The notes: generated by a model not told the origin, from the letters alone. Positions 27,472-37,421 are shown, numbered from the stretch's first letter. The stretch: DNA of 64,000 nucleotides from Ramlibacter ginsenosidimutans (GCF_016654015.1 NZ_JAEPWM010000001.1:310001-374000), one strand, 5' to 3'. Program-made: numbers and translations.

Positions 27472-28905
27472 CTACTGCACGGGGGCCGACAAGCGGGCGA
27501 GACGCACGGCGAAACGGAACCAGAGCGGCCGCGCGCGCAGCTCGGACGCGCGCATGCGCCGCGCCCGCCCGAAATCGCGTTGGAGCATGGCGCGCACCTG
27601 CGCCGCGAGCCGCCGGTCCAGCACGGCCATCGTCAGTTCGAAGTTGAGGCGGAACGAGCGGTTGTCGAAGTTCGCCGTGCCCACGGTGCACCAGTCGTCG
27701 TCGATCAGCGTGACCTTCTGGTGCATGAAGCCGTCCTGGTAGCGGTACATCGCCACTCCGGCCTGCTCCAGCGCCTCGACATAGGACCAGCCTGACAGGC
27801 CCACCAGCGGATTGTCCGAGCGCTCCGGCAGCAGCACGCGCACGTCCACGCCGCGCAGGGCGGCGAGCTGCAGCGCCGTGACGAACTGTTCGTCGGGCAC
27901 GAAGTACGGGCTCGCCACCCACAGGCGCGAGCGCGCATGGCCGATCGCGGCGATGAAGAACAGCGTGCAGGTCTCCAGTTCGTCGGCCGGGCCGCTGGGC
28001 AGGCACAGCACCGAATGGCCGCCGCCGGCCGCTTCCACCGGGTCCCATTGCAGCCGCAAGGGACGACCCGCCGCCCAGTGCCAGTCCTCGCAGAACGACA
28101 CCTGCACGCACTGCACCGCCGGTCCCTCGATGCACAGGTGAGTGTCGCGCCAGGGGCCGATGCGCGGGTCGCGACCGAGATATTCGTCGCCCACGTTGAG
28201 GCCCCCGACCCAGGCGCGGCGGCCGTCGACGATCACGATCTTGCGGTGGTTGCGGAAGTTCAGGTGCAGCCGGCCGGCTCCGCGGCCGACCGCGTGGAAG
28301 GCATGCACTTCCACCCCGCCGGCGCGCAGTGCCCCGACATAGGCGCGCGGCAGGCGGAAGCTGCCGACCTCGTCGTACAGCAGGTGCACGCGCACGCCGG
28401 CCGCCGCGCGTTCGAGCAGCCGCGCCAGCAGTTCGCGCCCGATGCGGTCGTCACGCAGGATGTAGAACTGCACCAGCACGTAGTCGCGCGCGGCGGCGAT
28501 GCCCGCGAAGATCGAGTCGAAGGTGGCCGCGCCGTCGACCAGCAGCGTCGCCGCGTTCCCGCCGGTGAACGGCAGTTTGGCCAGCCGCTCGAACGGCACA
28601 TCGCGGGTATAGCGGGTGGCGGTGAGCAGGCGGCGGCGCCGCAACGCCGCCTGCATGCGCTGCTGCATCGCCCGGAACTCGGCCAGCGCCGCCCGCCGCG
28701 CAGCCAGATAGTCGGCGAACCGGCTCTGCCCGAACACCAGGAACAGCGGCAGAGCCAGCAGCGGGAAGGCGACCAGCGCCACCGCCCAGGCGGCGGCGCC
28801 CTGGGCGGTGCGGGCTTCCATCACCGCCCGGCCGGCGGCCAGCACACCGAACGCCTGCAACAGTGCGTACGCCGCCCCGAGGATGGCCGCTTCCGGCCCG
28901 GTCAT
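27472..28905 (-). CDS. cls: Cardiolipin synthase (phospholipase D family)
   Basis: 477 residues. Two N-terminal membrane helices (AYALLQAFGVLAAGRAV and AWAVALVAFPLLALPLFLVF) anchor two PLD domains. The HKD motifs are HRKIVIVDGRRAWVGG (about residue 220) and HQKVTLIDDDWCTVGTANFD (about 400). The enzyme joins two phosphatidylglycerols, or PG and PE, to cardiolipin in the inner membrane. The ATG at 28905 overlaps the stop of the PsiE gene (ATGA), so the two are translationally coupled, linking membrane remodelling with the stress island. Confidence 0.92.
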   Translation of the reverse strand: MTGPEAAILGAAYALLQAFGVLAAGRAVMEARTAQGAAAWAVALVAFPLLALPLFLVFGQSRFADYLAARRAALAEFRAMQQRMQAALRRRRLLTATRYTRDVPFERLAKLPFTGGNAATLLVDGAATFDSIFAGIAAARDYVLVQFYILRDDRIGRELLARLLERAAAGVRVHLLYDEVGSFRLPRAYVGALRAGGVEVHAFHAVGRGAGRLHLNFRNHRKIVIVDGRRAWVGGLNVGDEYLGRDPRIGPWRDTHLCIEGPAVQCVQVSFCEDWHWAAGRPLRLQWDPVEAAGGGHSVLCLPSGPADELETCTLFFIAAIGHARSRLWVASPYFVPDEQFVTALQLAALRGVDVRVLLPERSDNPLVGLSGWSYVEALEQAGVAMYRYQDGFMHQKVTLIDDDWCTVGTANFDNRSFRLNFELTMAVLDRRLAAQVRAMLQRDFGRARRMRASELRARPLWFRFAVRLARLSAPVQ

Positions 28906-29402
28906 TCGATCGCGCCGCTCTGGCGGCGACCTGGCCCGACGCGATCGTCGCGCTCGCGCAGCAACCAGTACACCAGACCCAGGACCAGCGTGGCGCTGGC
29001 CAGCGCGGCCACCATCGCGGGCTCGGTGCTGGTGATCTCGAGCACGATGAACTTGCGGCTCAGTGCCAGCAGGGCGACGAGCAGCACGGTCTTGATCTGC
29101 ACGACACTGTCGCGCCGCACGGCGACCCGCACGATGGAATGCCTGAACTCGAGCGCGATCAGCACGGTCATGATGCTGCCGAACACTCCCTGGAACACCT
29201 GGTGGTCGAGGGGGTCGAGCGCGCCGGTGAGCAACAGCGGCACCAGGCGCACCAGCAGCTGGATCAAGGCCAACGTGATGAGCACGGCGATCACGAGCGA
29301 CAGCAGGGAAGCGACGCCATGTTCGAAGCGCTCGTACGCCGACATCGCACCCCAGTAGCGGCGCGTTTCGCGCAACAGCCAGGGGTGGCGCGGCGATGCC
29401 AT
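28902..29402 (-). CDS. psiE: PsiE-family phosphate-starvation-inducible membrane protein
   Basis: 166 residues with four hydrophobic helices (SLLSLVIAVLITLALIQLL, FGSIMTVLIALEFRHSIV, IKTVLLVALLALSRKFIVL, MVAALASATLVLGLVYWLL). The EFRHSIV and ALSRKFIVLE segments are typical of PsiE. Its molecular role is unknown; psiE occurs in ClpK heat-resistance loci. First gene of a two-gene unit with cardiolipin synthase. The start at 29402 gives MASPRHPWLLRE. Confidence 0.87.
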   Translation of the reverse strand: MASPRHPWLLRETRRYWGAMSAYERFEHGVASLLSLVIAVLITLALIQLLVRLVPLLLTGALDPLDHQVFQGVFGSIMTVLIALEFRHSIVRVAVRRDSVVQIKTVLLVALLALSRKFIVLEITSTEPAMVAALASATLVLGLVYWLLRERDDRVGPGRRQSGAIE

Positions 29403-29494
29403 GGCGACCTCCGATGAGGGGAAAGCGCCATTGTCTCGCCGCCGCGCCGTGATCGAAGAACGGCCGCTGCGGCACCGCCGCCCTGCGCCATGGA

Positions 29495-29537
29495 ACGCAA
29501 GCGCAGGGAAGAAAGCTGCGCGGCGGTTCCCTATCCT
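29495..29537 (+). promoter_or_regulatory. Island-type promoter of thioredoxin copy 2
   Basis: ACGCAAGCGCAGGGAAG (29495-29511), 20 bases, then TATCCT (29532-29537), 64 bases before the start at 29602. Keeps CGCA and GGAAG of the shared pattern. Confidence 0.42.
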
Positions 29538-29601
29538 CCAATGGACAAGGAGTGCCCATGAAGATCCCGCCGGTGCTCCTGACCTGTTGAAAGGAAGGGC
29601 C

Positions 29602-29985
29602 ATGCCCGCAGTGATCGAAGCAGGCGAGCGCGAGTTCGACGACGCCATCGCCGGCCGCCACCCCGTCCTGGTGGATTTTTCCGCCTCCTGGTGCGGCCCC
29701 TGCCGGGCCATGGCGCCGGCGCTGGAAGCATTCGCCGCCCACCGCACCGACGACCTGGCCGTGCTCAAGGTGGACATCGACGCGGCGCCGGCAGTCGCGT
29801 CGCGCCTGGGCATCCGCTCGGTGCCGACGCTGGTGCTGTTCCAGGACGGCAAGCCGGTCGCCGTCCAGGCCGGCATGCTGAGCGAAAAGCAACTCGGTGC
29901 GTTCGTCGACCAGAACCTGCCGGCGCGCGAGAAGCGAGTGGTGGAGCAGGACCCGAACCGGCCGCAGGTCAACCTGGACTGGTGA
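29602..29985 (+). CDS. Thioredoxin (island copy 2)
   Basis: 127 residues, active site WCGPC (Cys31, Cys34), cis-proline in IRSVPTLVLFQDGK, and the same C-terminal tail (VEQDPNRPQVNLDW) as copy 1 at 20926-21309. It has the ribosome site AAGGAAGG upstream of the ATG at 29602. Two same-length thioredoxins of one subfamily within 9 kb imply duplication inside the island. Monocistronic; converges with the aldehyde dehydrogenase gene. Confidence 0.92.
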   Translation: MPAVIEAGEREFDDAIAGRHPVLVDFSASWCGPCRAMAPALEAFAAHRTDDLAVLKVDIDAAPAVASRLGIRSVPTLVLFQDGKPVAVQAGMLSEKQLGAFVDQNLPAREKRVVEQDPNRPQVNLDW

Positions 29986-30001
29986 CGCCGCGATGCCGTG
30001 A

Positions 30002-31369
30002 CTACGCCACGACGACCGTCTTCACGTCGACGAATTCGCGGATGCCCCAGGTGGATTGCTCGCGGCCGTAGCCGGAATCCTTGACGCCGCCGAAGGGCAG
30101 GCGCGGGTCCTCCCGGACACACCCATTGACCCATGCCATGCCGCAATCGAGCAGGTCGGCGGCAATGCGTTCGCCACGCTGCACGTCCCGCGTGAGCACG
30201 CAGGCGCCGAGGCCGTAGGCGGAATCGTTGGCGGCCGCAATCGCGGCGCGTTCGTCCGCCACCGGCACGATGGCCGCGACCGGGCCGAACAGCTCCTCGT
30301 CGAAGGCCGGCATGCCGCGCCGCACGTCGGTCAGCACCGTGCTCGGGTAGAACGCCCCTGCGCCTTCGGGCAGCACGCCCCCGAGCAGCAGGCGTGCGCC
30401 GGCCGCGACGCTGGCCTGCACCTGCGCATGCAGCGCGTCGCGCAGGTCGCGGCGCGCGATCGGGCCGACGTCGGTGGCGTCCAGCAACGGGTCGCCGACC
30501 CGCGCCGCGGCCATCAGCGCGACGAAGCGCGCCTCGAAGGCGGCACGCACTTCCTCCACGACGATCATCCGCTTGGCCGCGATGCAGCTCTGGCCGCTGT
30601 TGCTCAGGCGGCCTTCCGTGCACACCCGCGCGGCAAGCTCGATGTCCGCATCGGCGAGCACCAGGTAAGGGTCGCTGCCCCCGAGTTCCAGCACCGACTT
30701 CTTCAGCTTGCCGCCGGCTGCGCGCGCGACGGCGGCGCCGGCCGGCCCGCTGCCTGTCAGGCTGACGCCGCGCACCAGCGGATGCGAGATCAGCGCTTCG
30801 ACGTCCTGGCTGGCGAGCAGCAGCACCCGCAGCAGGTCGCGCGGCAGCTCGGCGCGCACGAACACGTCCTCGATGGCGAGGGCGCAGCCCGGCACGTTGG
30901 AAGCGTGCTTGACCACCACGGCATTGCCCGCCATGAGCGCCGGCACGACCATCCGGAACACCTGGTGGAACGGCCAGTTCCAGGGCTGGACGCCGAGCAC
31001 CACGCCAAGCGGCCGGTACACGACGCGGCTGCGGCTCCACTCCGTGGCGACGGGCTGGTCGGCCAGCATCGCGGCTGCGTGCTCGGCGTAGTGCCTGCAG
31101 AGGGTCGCGCAGGCGCGCACCTCCTCCAGCCCGTTGCGCACCGGCTTGCCCATTTCCTCGGCCATCAGCTGCGCGTACTCGCGCTGGTTGCGCAGCAGGA
31201 TGCCGGCGGCACGCTCCATCGCGGCCGCGCGGTCGGCGAAGGCGGCGCGCCGCCAGCCAAGGAAGGCTGCGTGCGCGCGCTCGACGATGCCGGGCAGCGC
31301 GGAGGCGGGTGTCAGCTCGTAGGAGGCGATGGCCCGGCCGGTGGCGGGATTGACGGATTCGATGGTCAT
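30002..31369 (-). CDS. NAD(P)-dependent aldehyde dehydrogenase (succinate-semialdehyde type)
   Basis: 455 residues, a length typical of the Sad/YneI class of succinate-semialdehyde dehydrogenase. Cofactor motif VQPWNWPFHQVFRM and SLTGSGPAGAAVA, general base Glu in VLELGGSDPYLVL, and catalytic Cys in NSGQSCIAAKR are all intact. It oxidises an aldehyde to its acid in the cytoplasm and may clear aldehydes from lipid peroxidation. The start at 31369 (MTIESVNPATG) matches the family. A partial promoter-element match (31503-31486, minus strand) with one extra base and no clear -10 lies 117 bases upstream. Confidence 0.9.
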   Translation of the reverse strand: MTIESVNPATGRAIASYELTPASALPGIVERAHAAFLGWRRAAFADRAAAMERAAGILLRNQREYAQLMAEEMGKPVRNGLEEVRACATLCRHYAEHAAAMLADQPVATEWSRSRVVYRPLGVVLGVQPWNWPFHQVFRMVVPALMAGNAVVVKHASNVPGCALAIEDVFVRAELPRDLLRVLLLASQDVEALISHPLVRGVSLTGSGPAGAAVARAAGGKLKKSVLELGGSDPYLVLADADIELAARVCTEGRLSNSGQSCIAAKRMIVVEEVRAAFEARFVALMAAARVGDPLLDATDVGPIARRDLRDALHAQVQASVAAGARLLLGGVLPEGAGAFYPSTVLTDVRRGMPAFDEELFGPVAAIVPVADERAAIAAANDSAYGLGACVLTRDVQRGERIAADLLDCGMAWVNGCVREDPRLPFGGVKDSGYGREQSTWGIREFVDVKTVVVA

Positions 31370-31578
31370 CGGACCATCCTCGGACAATGCATGCGCCGCA
31401 TGTTCTCCGCGCTTGCTGCCGATGCCCGGATCGTGCGGACCTCGCGCGCGAGCTGCCTGGCGGCGCGAGGCGCAGTCCTGCGGTCCTTGTCGGATCCCTG
31501 CGCTTCCGCGCTGGTGCCGCCGCGCGGCCACGCCGCTTCGCGTAGCCTCTCTCCCACGCCCACGACACGGAGCGAACC

Positions 31579-32031
31579 ATGACAGTCATTGCAGGCATTC
31601 CCCGGATCGAGCGCCTCCTGCGCGAGGCCGCCGGGATCCACATCGACAAGAACGACCTGCGGCGTCACGAAGAGTTCGTCAACCGCAAGATCCACGACCT
31701 GCTGCAGCGCGGCTGCGCGATCGCCAAGGCCAACGGGCGCGACGTGGTGCAGCCGTGGGACGTGCCGCTCAGCGGCGGCCTGCAGCAATGCATGCACGAG
31801 TTCCGCGCGCTCGACCAGGCGATCGAGGTGCGGCCCATCCTCGACCGCCTGGCGAAGCTGCCGCCGCTCGAGCTCGATTTCAGCGAGGCGGTGACCGAGA
31901 GCCTGCCGGATCTCGCCGGCGGACTCACCATCGCGCTGGCGCGCAGCTTCAAGATCCTCGATCCTGGCCTCAAGAATCCCGACACGCGCGATTGGGACCG
32001 GGCGTTCGCGCTGTTCGACCTGCTGCTCTGA
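31579..32031 (+). CDS. DUF1931 histone-fold protein
   Basis: 150 residues. It matches DUF1931, whose Aquifex aeolicus member Aq_328 was shown to have an ancestral histone fold (a fused pair). Features: GIPRIERLLREAAGIHIDK, LRRHEEFVNRKIHDLLQRG, and WDVPLSGGLQQCMHEFRA. Whether it binds DNA is unknown. It stands next to stress genes and is probably transcribed from its own promoter with a TAGCCT at 31543-31548; the exonuclease gene follows 53 bases downstream. Confidence 0.85.
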   Translation: MTVIAGIPRIERLLREAAGIHIDKNDLRRHEEFVNRKIHDLLQRGCAIAKANGRDVVQPWDVPLSGGLQQCMHEFRALDQAIEVRPILDRLAKLPPLELDFSEAVTESLPDLAGGLTIALARSFKILDPGLKNPDTRDWDRAFALFDLLL

Positions 32032-32084
32032 AGCGCTTCGGGCAACCCGCGGCGGTGTGCCGCCGTGGCCCCGGTCTTCGCTCG

Positions 32085-32621
32085 ATGATTGTTCCCTCCG
32101 TCCTCGACATCGAAGCGTCCGGGTTCGGACGCGGCAGCTATCCCGTCGAAGTCGGCTACGTGCTGGACGACGGCAATTCGCAATGCATGCTGGTGCACCC
32201 CGCGCCGGACTGGGACCACTGGAGCCCGGCCGCCGAGCGGCTGCACCGCATCACGCGCGCGGACCTGCTGGAGCACGGCCTGCCGATCGTCGTGGTGGCG
32301 CAGGAGCTGAATCACCACCTGTGCGGCCGCACGCTCTACACCGACGCCTGGGGGCACGACTATTCCTGGCTGGCCAGGCTGTACGACGCCGCCCGGCGCG
32401 CGCCGACCTTCCGGCTGGAAAGCCTGCACTCGCTGCTGACGGAGAGCGAGAGGGCGCGCTGGTCGGCACTGAAGGCGCAGGTGGCGACCGCACTGGGACT
32501 GCCGCGCCATCGCGCCTGTGCCGACGCGCGCCTGCTGCAGGCGACATTCGGCGAGCTGCGCGCCCGCAGGCACGGCGATTGCGACCGCACCCGCTGCCGG
32601 CCGGCGCAGGCGGGCCTATAG
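32085..32621 (+). CDS. DnaQ-like 3'-5' exonuclease domain protein
   Basis: 178 residues. DEDD motifs can be read: Exo I LDIEASGFGRGSYPVEVG, Exo II in LYTDAWGHDYSWLARL, Exo III RHRACADARLLQ (H..D arrangement). It should remove nucleotides from 3' ends of DNA or RNA with two metal ions. The short length means a bare exonuclease with no polymerase partner. The C-terminus is Arg- and Cys-containing (DCDRTRCR). It follows the DUF1931 gene and might be co-transcribed with it. Confidence 0.8.
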   Translation: MIVPSVLDIEASGFGRGSYPVEVGYVLDDGNSQCMLVHPAPDWDHWSPAAERLHRITRADLLEHGLPIVVVAQELNHHLCGRTLYTDAWGHDYSWLARLYDAARRAPTFRLESLHSLLTESERARWSALKAQVATALGLPRHRACADARLLQATFGELRARRHGDCDRTRCRPAQAGL

Positions 32622-32638
32622 CCGGTGCAGCGGAATCA

Positions 32639-32935
32639 TCACTTCGCCAGCACGCCGACGATGGTCTCGTCGGCATAGCACCAGACCCAGCGCTCGCCCG
32701 GTTCGATGGATCGGATCAGCGGGTGCGCCGTCTGCCGGTAGTGCCGCGTGGCGTGGCGGTTCTTCGAGGCGTCGCAGCAGCCGACGTGGCCGCAGACCAG
32801 GCACAGCCGAAGGTGCACCCAGGGATCGCCGAGTTGCACGCACTCCTCGCACACGTTCGTGCGCGTGCCGGTCACGGCGATCTGGTCCAGGTGGCTGCAG
32901 GGGCTTGCCCCTGGGGTGACGGCACTGGAGCCCAC
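32639..32935 (-). CDS. UBP-type zinc finger protein
   Basis: 98 residues consisting almost wholly of a ZnF-UBP domain: CSH at 13-15, NVCEECVQLGD, LRLCLVCGHVGCCDASKNRH and HATRHYRQTAHPL give the Cys/His ligands. In eukaryotes this domain binds the free C-terminus of ubiquitin; bacteria lack ubiquitin, so the ligand here is unknown. It starts three bases after the Hsp20 copy 2 stop, so it belongs to a two-gene heat-shock operon. Confidence 0.88.
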   Translation of the reverse strand: MGSSAVTPGASPCSHLDQIAVTGTRTNVCEECVQLGDPWVHLRLCLVCGHVGCCDASKNRHATRHYRQTAHPLIRSIEPGERWVWCYADETIVGVLAK

Positions 32936-32938
32936 GGT

Positions 32939-33496
32939 TCAGTGGTGCTTGTCGGAAGACTTGCCGTCGGCGCCGCCCTCGGCGGACTGCGTTCCCTGCT
33001 GCCCCGCGTCCGCGGCCTGGCCGCCGCTGCCGCTGCGCACCTGCACGCGGCGCGCACGCGCCTGGCCGGCGTCCTTCGGGATCGTGACAGTGAGCACCCC
33101 GTTGTCGATGGTCGCCTGCACCTTGCCGGGATCGACCGGCGCCGGCAGCCGCAGCGAGCGCTGGAACACGCCCACCGAACGCTCCAGCAGGTGGTAGTCG
33201 CGGCGATTGGTCTCGCGCTCCTGCGTCCGCTCGGCGCGGATGGTGAGCATGTCGTCCTCGACGAGCACCTCGACGTCCTCGGGCCTGGCGCCCGGCATCT
33301 CGGCGACGACCTTGAACGCCTGGTCGTCTTCACTGATGTCCATGCGCGGCGCGACGATGTTGCCGCGGCCGGCCGATGCCTCGCCCTCGGTGCCGCCGAC
33401 GTTGTCGAACAGTTGCTCCATCTCGCGCCGCAGCAGCTGGAATGGGTCGCCGCGCTGGCTGCCGAACCCGAAAGGCGTCAGGTGTCCTCGTGCCAT
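32939..33496 (-). CDS. Small heat shock protein Hsp20 (alpha-crystallin family), copy 2
   Basis: 185 residues. The alpha-crystallin domain spans about 48-150 (RMDISEDDQAFKVVAEMPGA, LVEDDMLTIRAERTQERE, signature IDNGVLTVTIPKDAGQ), followed by a hydrophilic tail rich in Gly/Ser/Gln ending SSDKHH. It is not closely related to copy 1 (16530-17102). Ribosome site GAGGAG lies seven bases before the ATG. A weak island-type element (33573-33557) occurs 61 bases upstream, with a CACGAT hexamer at the -10 position. Confidence 0.92.
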   Translation of the reverse strand: MARGHLTPFGFGSQRGDPFQLLRREMEQLFDNVGGTEGEASAGRGNIVAPRMDISEDDQAFKVVAEMPGARPEDVEVLVEDDMLTIRAERTQERETNRRDYHLLERSVGVFQRSLRLPAPVDPGKVQATIDNGVLTVTIPKDAGQARARRVQVRSGSGGQAADAGQQGTQSAEGGADGKSSDKHH

Positions 33497-33612
33497 GAAA
33501 TGCTCCTCGTGCCGGTGGAAAGAAGGGCCATCGTGCCCTTCGCGGCGGAGCGGCGTTTCCCCAATTCTGCGTCTCGCGCCTCAGAGCTGCGGCGTGTCCC
33601 GTCGCTGCCAAC

Positions 33613-34269
33613 CTAGCGGGCCTGCGCCTGGACCTCCTGGCGCCCGTGCAGCTCCCGCAGGAACTGATCGACCGGCAGGTAGAACGGGTTCTCGTGCAGC
33701 AGTCCGCCCAGGATCACGACCGGGTGCGTGCGCAGCACGTCGGCGATCAGTGCGGCCGAGGTTTTCGAGAGGTCGTAGAGGCAGACCACCGTATCGCGGC
33801 CCTCCGGCACCACATCGTTCAGGCGGGCCTCGTATTCGAGGAAGGTCTGCATGCCCGGCCAGTCCGCGCCGGCCCATTCGGCATGGCCGGTGATGCGCGA
33901 GATCGACGGCTCGTCGTCGGCCGACAGGCGTTGCCGGATGGCGGTGAGCATGCGCTCGACATCGATATGGCCGTCACGCACGTAGTGGTCGTGCACCGAC
34001 AGGATCTCCAGCTGGCCGCTGCGCTCGTCTGCCTCGACGTCCACGCCGCCCGCCTGCAGATGCCGCCGCAGCGCCGGGCGCTGCCCGCTCTCCACGATCT
34101 GGCAGATGCGGTCGCCGCGCCCGAGGCCGTCCTTGATGAAGGGAACCATGACGCGGTACTCCTCCTCCGCATCGCGGAAGAAGGCGCAGATGTGGCGGTG
34201 CCTGCCGAGCGTGGTGCCGGCGATTTCGATGGGCACCGGGCAGCCGCAGGCTGTGGCGGAGGCGTTCAT
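33613..34269 (-). CDS. MEDS domain protein (DcmR-like sensor)
   Basis: 218 residues with a MEDS (methanogen/methylotroph DcmR sensory) domain: HICAFFRDAEEEYRVMVPFI, GDRICQIVESGQR, GHAEWAGADWPGMQTFLEYE, VVCLYDLSKTSAALIADVLR and HPVVILGGLLHENPFYLP. MEDS domains sense small hydrocarbon-related ligands or act as RecA-like ATP-less signalling units and are often paired with kinases or anti-sigma systems. An N-terminal Cys pair (CGC) is present. It is divergent from the sigma-54 regulator; both could be signalling partners. Confidence 0.87.
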   Translation of the reverse strand: MNASATACGCPVPIEIAGTTLGRHRHICAFFRDAEEEYRVMVPFIKDGLGRGDRICQIVESGQRPALRRHLQAGGVDVEADERSGQLEILSVHDHYVRDGHIDVERMLTAIRQRLSADDEPSISRITGHAEWAGADWPGMQTFLEYEARLNDVVPEGRDTVVCLYDLSKTSAALIADVLRTHPVVILGGLLHENPFYLPVDQFLRELHGRQEVQAQAR

Positions 34270-34453
34270 GGCTTCTCCTGATTGCGCAAGGGCGGGGGCC
34301 GCCGCGTGCAGCCGATGATGACCACCCTATCCCCCCGCGTGCGCCCTGTCCACTCCCCGGCAGCCATGGCGCAGATTTCAGCAGGAATCGGCAACCGGAA
34401 GGGCCGGTTGCCAGCCGCGACACGCTCATCCGGAGCATCATGGGACCCTCGCC

Positions 34454-35953
<1,500 letters not shown>

Positions 35954-35960
35954 GCAAATG

Positions 35961-35992
35961 CCGGAGGGCCGGCGCGGTCGCCGGCCCTCCGG
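35961..35992 (+). terminator. Perfect GC hairpin after the sigma-54 activator gene
   Basis: Two perfect 14-base arms (CCGGAGGGCCGGCG and its complement) around the loop CGGT, eight bases after the stop. There is no T-run, so it is a terminator-like hairpin that may need Rho or act in mRNA stability. Confidence 0.55.
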
Positions 35993-36154
35993 CGGCGAGG
36001 TCCCCGGTGTGGCTGGGCCACCATTCGCAACTCCTTGATTCCAGCCGCAATCCGGACGCCGCCCGACCGGGCCTGCGCGGGCACGCCGCATGCGATGCCA
36101 GTGGCTGCTGCCGTCGTCTTGATGGCCGCAGCCACCCAAAAGGACGCCATCGCC

Positions 36155-37108
36155 ATGCTGGAAACCACGCTCACCTGTTCACCCGGCCCGACCATTCCCA
36201 ACCAGGATGCGCGCTGGCCGGCCCCCTCCATCCATGTCGCCTACCTGGGCCCTGACGACATCGGCGCGCTGCGAGTGCGCGACTCGCTCGACATCCTGGT
36301 GCCCACCGTGCAGGCTCGCCTGTTCGCCACCTTCCGCGACGACGCCGGCCGGGAGCGGACCGCGTTCGTGCGCGCTCCGCTGGTATCGGTGGTGCCGCCC
36401 GGGCTGCCGCATGCGCTGGTCGACGAGCCGGGACCCCGCACGCTGGTCCTCAGCATCGCGGCGCCGCTGTTCACCGGGCTGGCGCGGGCCGCGCTGGAAG
36501 GCGCGGAGCCGCCTGTGCTGGAACCCCACGCCGCGGCCGACCCGCTGCTGCGCGAGATCGGCAACGCCGTCGAGGACGACCTGCGGCGGCAGCGCACGCC
36601 GGGCGCCGCCTACCTGGAGTCGCTGGCCATGGTGCTGGCGGCGCACGTCGCCCGCCTCCACGCGGCGGTCGCCGGTAGACGACCCGGCATCGCCGGCGGG
36701 CTGGCGCCGCACAAGCTGCGGCGCGTGCACGAGTTCATCGCCGACCACCTGGCTGAGCCGATCCGCGTGGAGGAACTGGCACGCACGGTCCACCTCAGCC
36801 CGTTCCATTTCGCCCGCATGTTCAAACAGTCCACCGGCCGGTCGCCCCACCTGCACATCCTGATGCAGCGCGTCGAGCGGGCCAAGCATCTGCTGGCCGA
36901 CAGCGACGCCGCGCTGGTGGACGTGGCCGCTGAAGCCGGCTTCCGCACCCAGGGCCACTTCACCGGCGTGTTCCACCATTACACCGGTTGGACGCCGCGG
37001 ATGTTCCGGCTGAACTCGCGCGATTCGTCGCGCACCGACGGCCCCGTAGCGCCGCCCATGCATCCGCGCGTGCGGGGCCCTGAAACGATGGAATGGGGGC
37101 AACCATGA
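36155..37108 (+). CDS. AraC-family transcriptional regulator (island copy 2)
   Basis: 317 residues. The sensor half contains AFVRAPLVSVVPPG, identical to the first AraC protein of the island; the DNA-binding half has RVEELARTVHLSPFHFARMF and LVDVAAEAGFRTQGHFTGVF with the linked PRMF end. The start at 36155 (MLETTLTCSP) is preferred over 36035 since the extra residues look non-coding. Its stop overlaps the next small gene (ATGA), so both are co-translated. Candidate regulator of the shared promoter element. Confidence 0.85.
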   Translation: MLETTLTCSPGPTIPNQDARWPAPSIHVAYLGPDDIGALRVRDSLDILVPTVQARLFATFRDDAGRERTAFVRAPLVSVVPPGLPHALVDEPGPRTLVLSIAAPLFTGLARAALEGAEPPVLEPHAAADPLLREIGNAVEDDLRRQRTPGAAYLESLAMVLAAHVARLHAAVAGRRPGIAGGLAPHKLRRVHEFIADHLAEPIRVEELARTVHLSPFHFARMFKQSTGRSPHLHILMQRVERAKHLLADSDAALVDVAAEAGFRTQGHFTGVFHHYTGWTPRMFRLNSRDSSRTDGPVAPPMHPRVRGPETMEWGQP

Positions 37109-37338
37109 CGAACATGCCCTTGCCGCTGCCAGGCAGCCGCTTCGAGCTGCGCTTCGAGTCGCTGTTCCAGCCGGGCTACGCCCTTGCCTTTCCCTGCGAC
37201 AGCGAGGGCCATGTCGACGACGAGCACCTCGGCGCCAACATCCGGCACAGCTACCTGTTCGCCCGGGCCATGGTGGGGCGTGAGTACAAGTGGCCGCGCA
37301 TCACGCCGTGCACCTTGACCGCCGAGGTCGGCGGGTAG
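37105..37338 (+). CDS. Small hypothetical protein coupled to the AraC gene
   Basis: 77 residues (TNMPLPLPGSRFELRFESLF, LAFPCDSEGHVDDEHLGANI, SYLFARAMVGREYKWPRI). The ATG overlaps the AraC stop as ATGA, the best argument for expression. No family recognised; the sequence looks like a compact soluble domain, not low-complexity. Confidence 0.6.
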   Translation: MTNMPLPLPGSRFELRFESLFQPGYALAFPCDSEGHVDDEHLGANIRHSYLFARAMVGREYKWPRITPCTLTAEVGG

Positions 37339-37421
37339 CCGCGCAGCCGCGGCCCAGGCTGCCACTGAAGGGACGCGGGCAGCGCGCGTCCCCTTCGAAG
37401 GCGATCTCGCCGGGGCGTCGG

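Noticed and set aside
33522..33541. Hairpin GAAGGGC-N6-GCCCTTC before Hsp20 copy 2 as a possible RNA thermometer
   Set aside because: It does not pair with the Shine-Dalgarno, and if the proposed -10 at 33535-33530 is right the stem is not fully transcribed.
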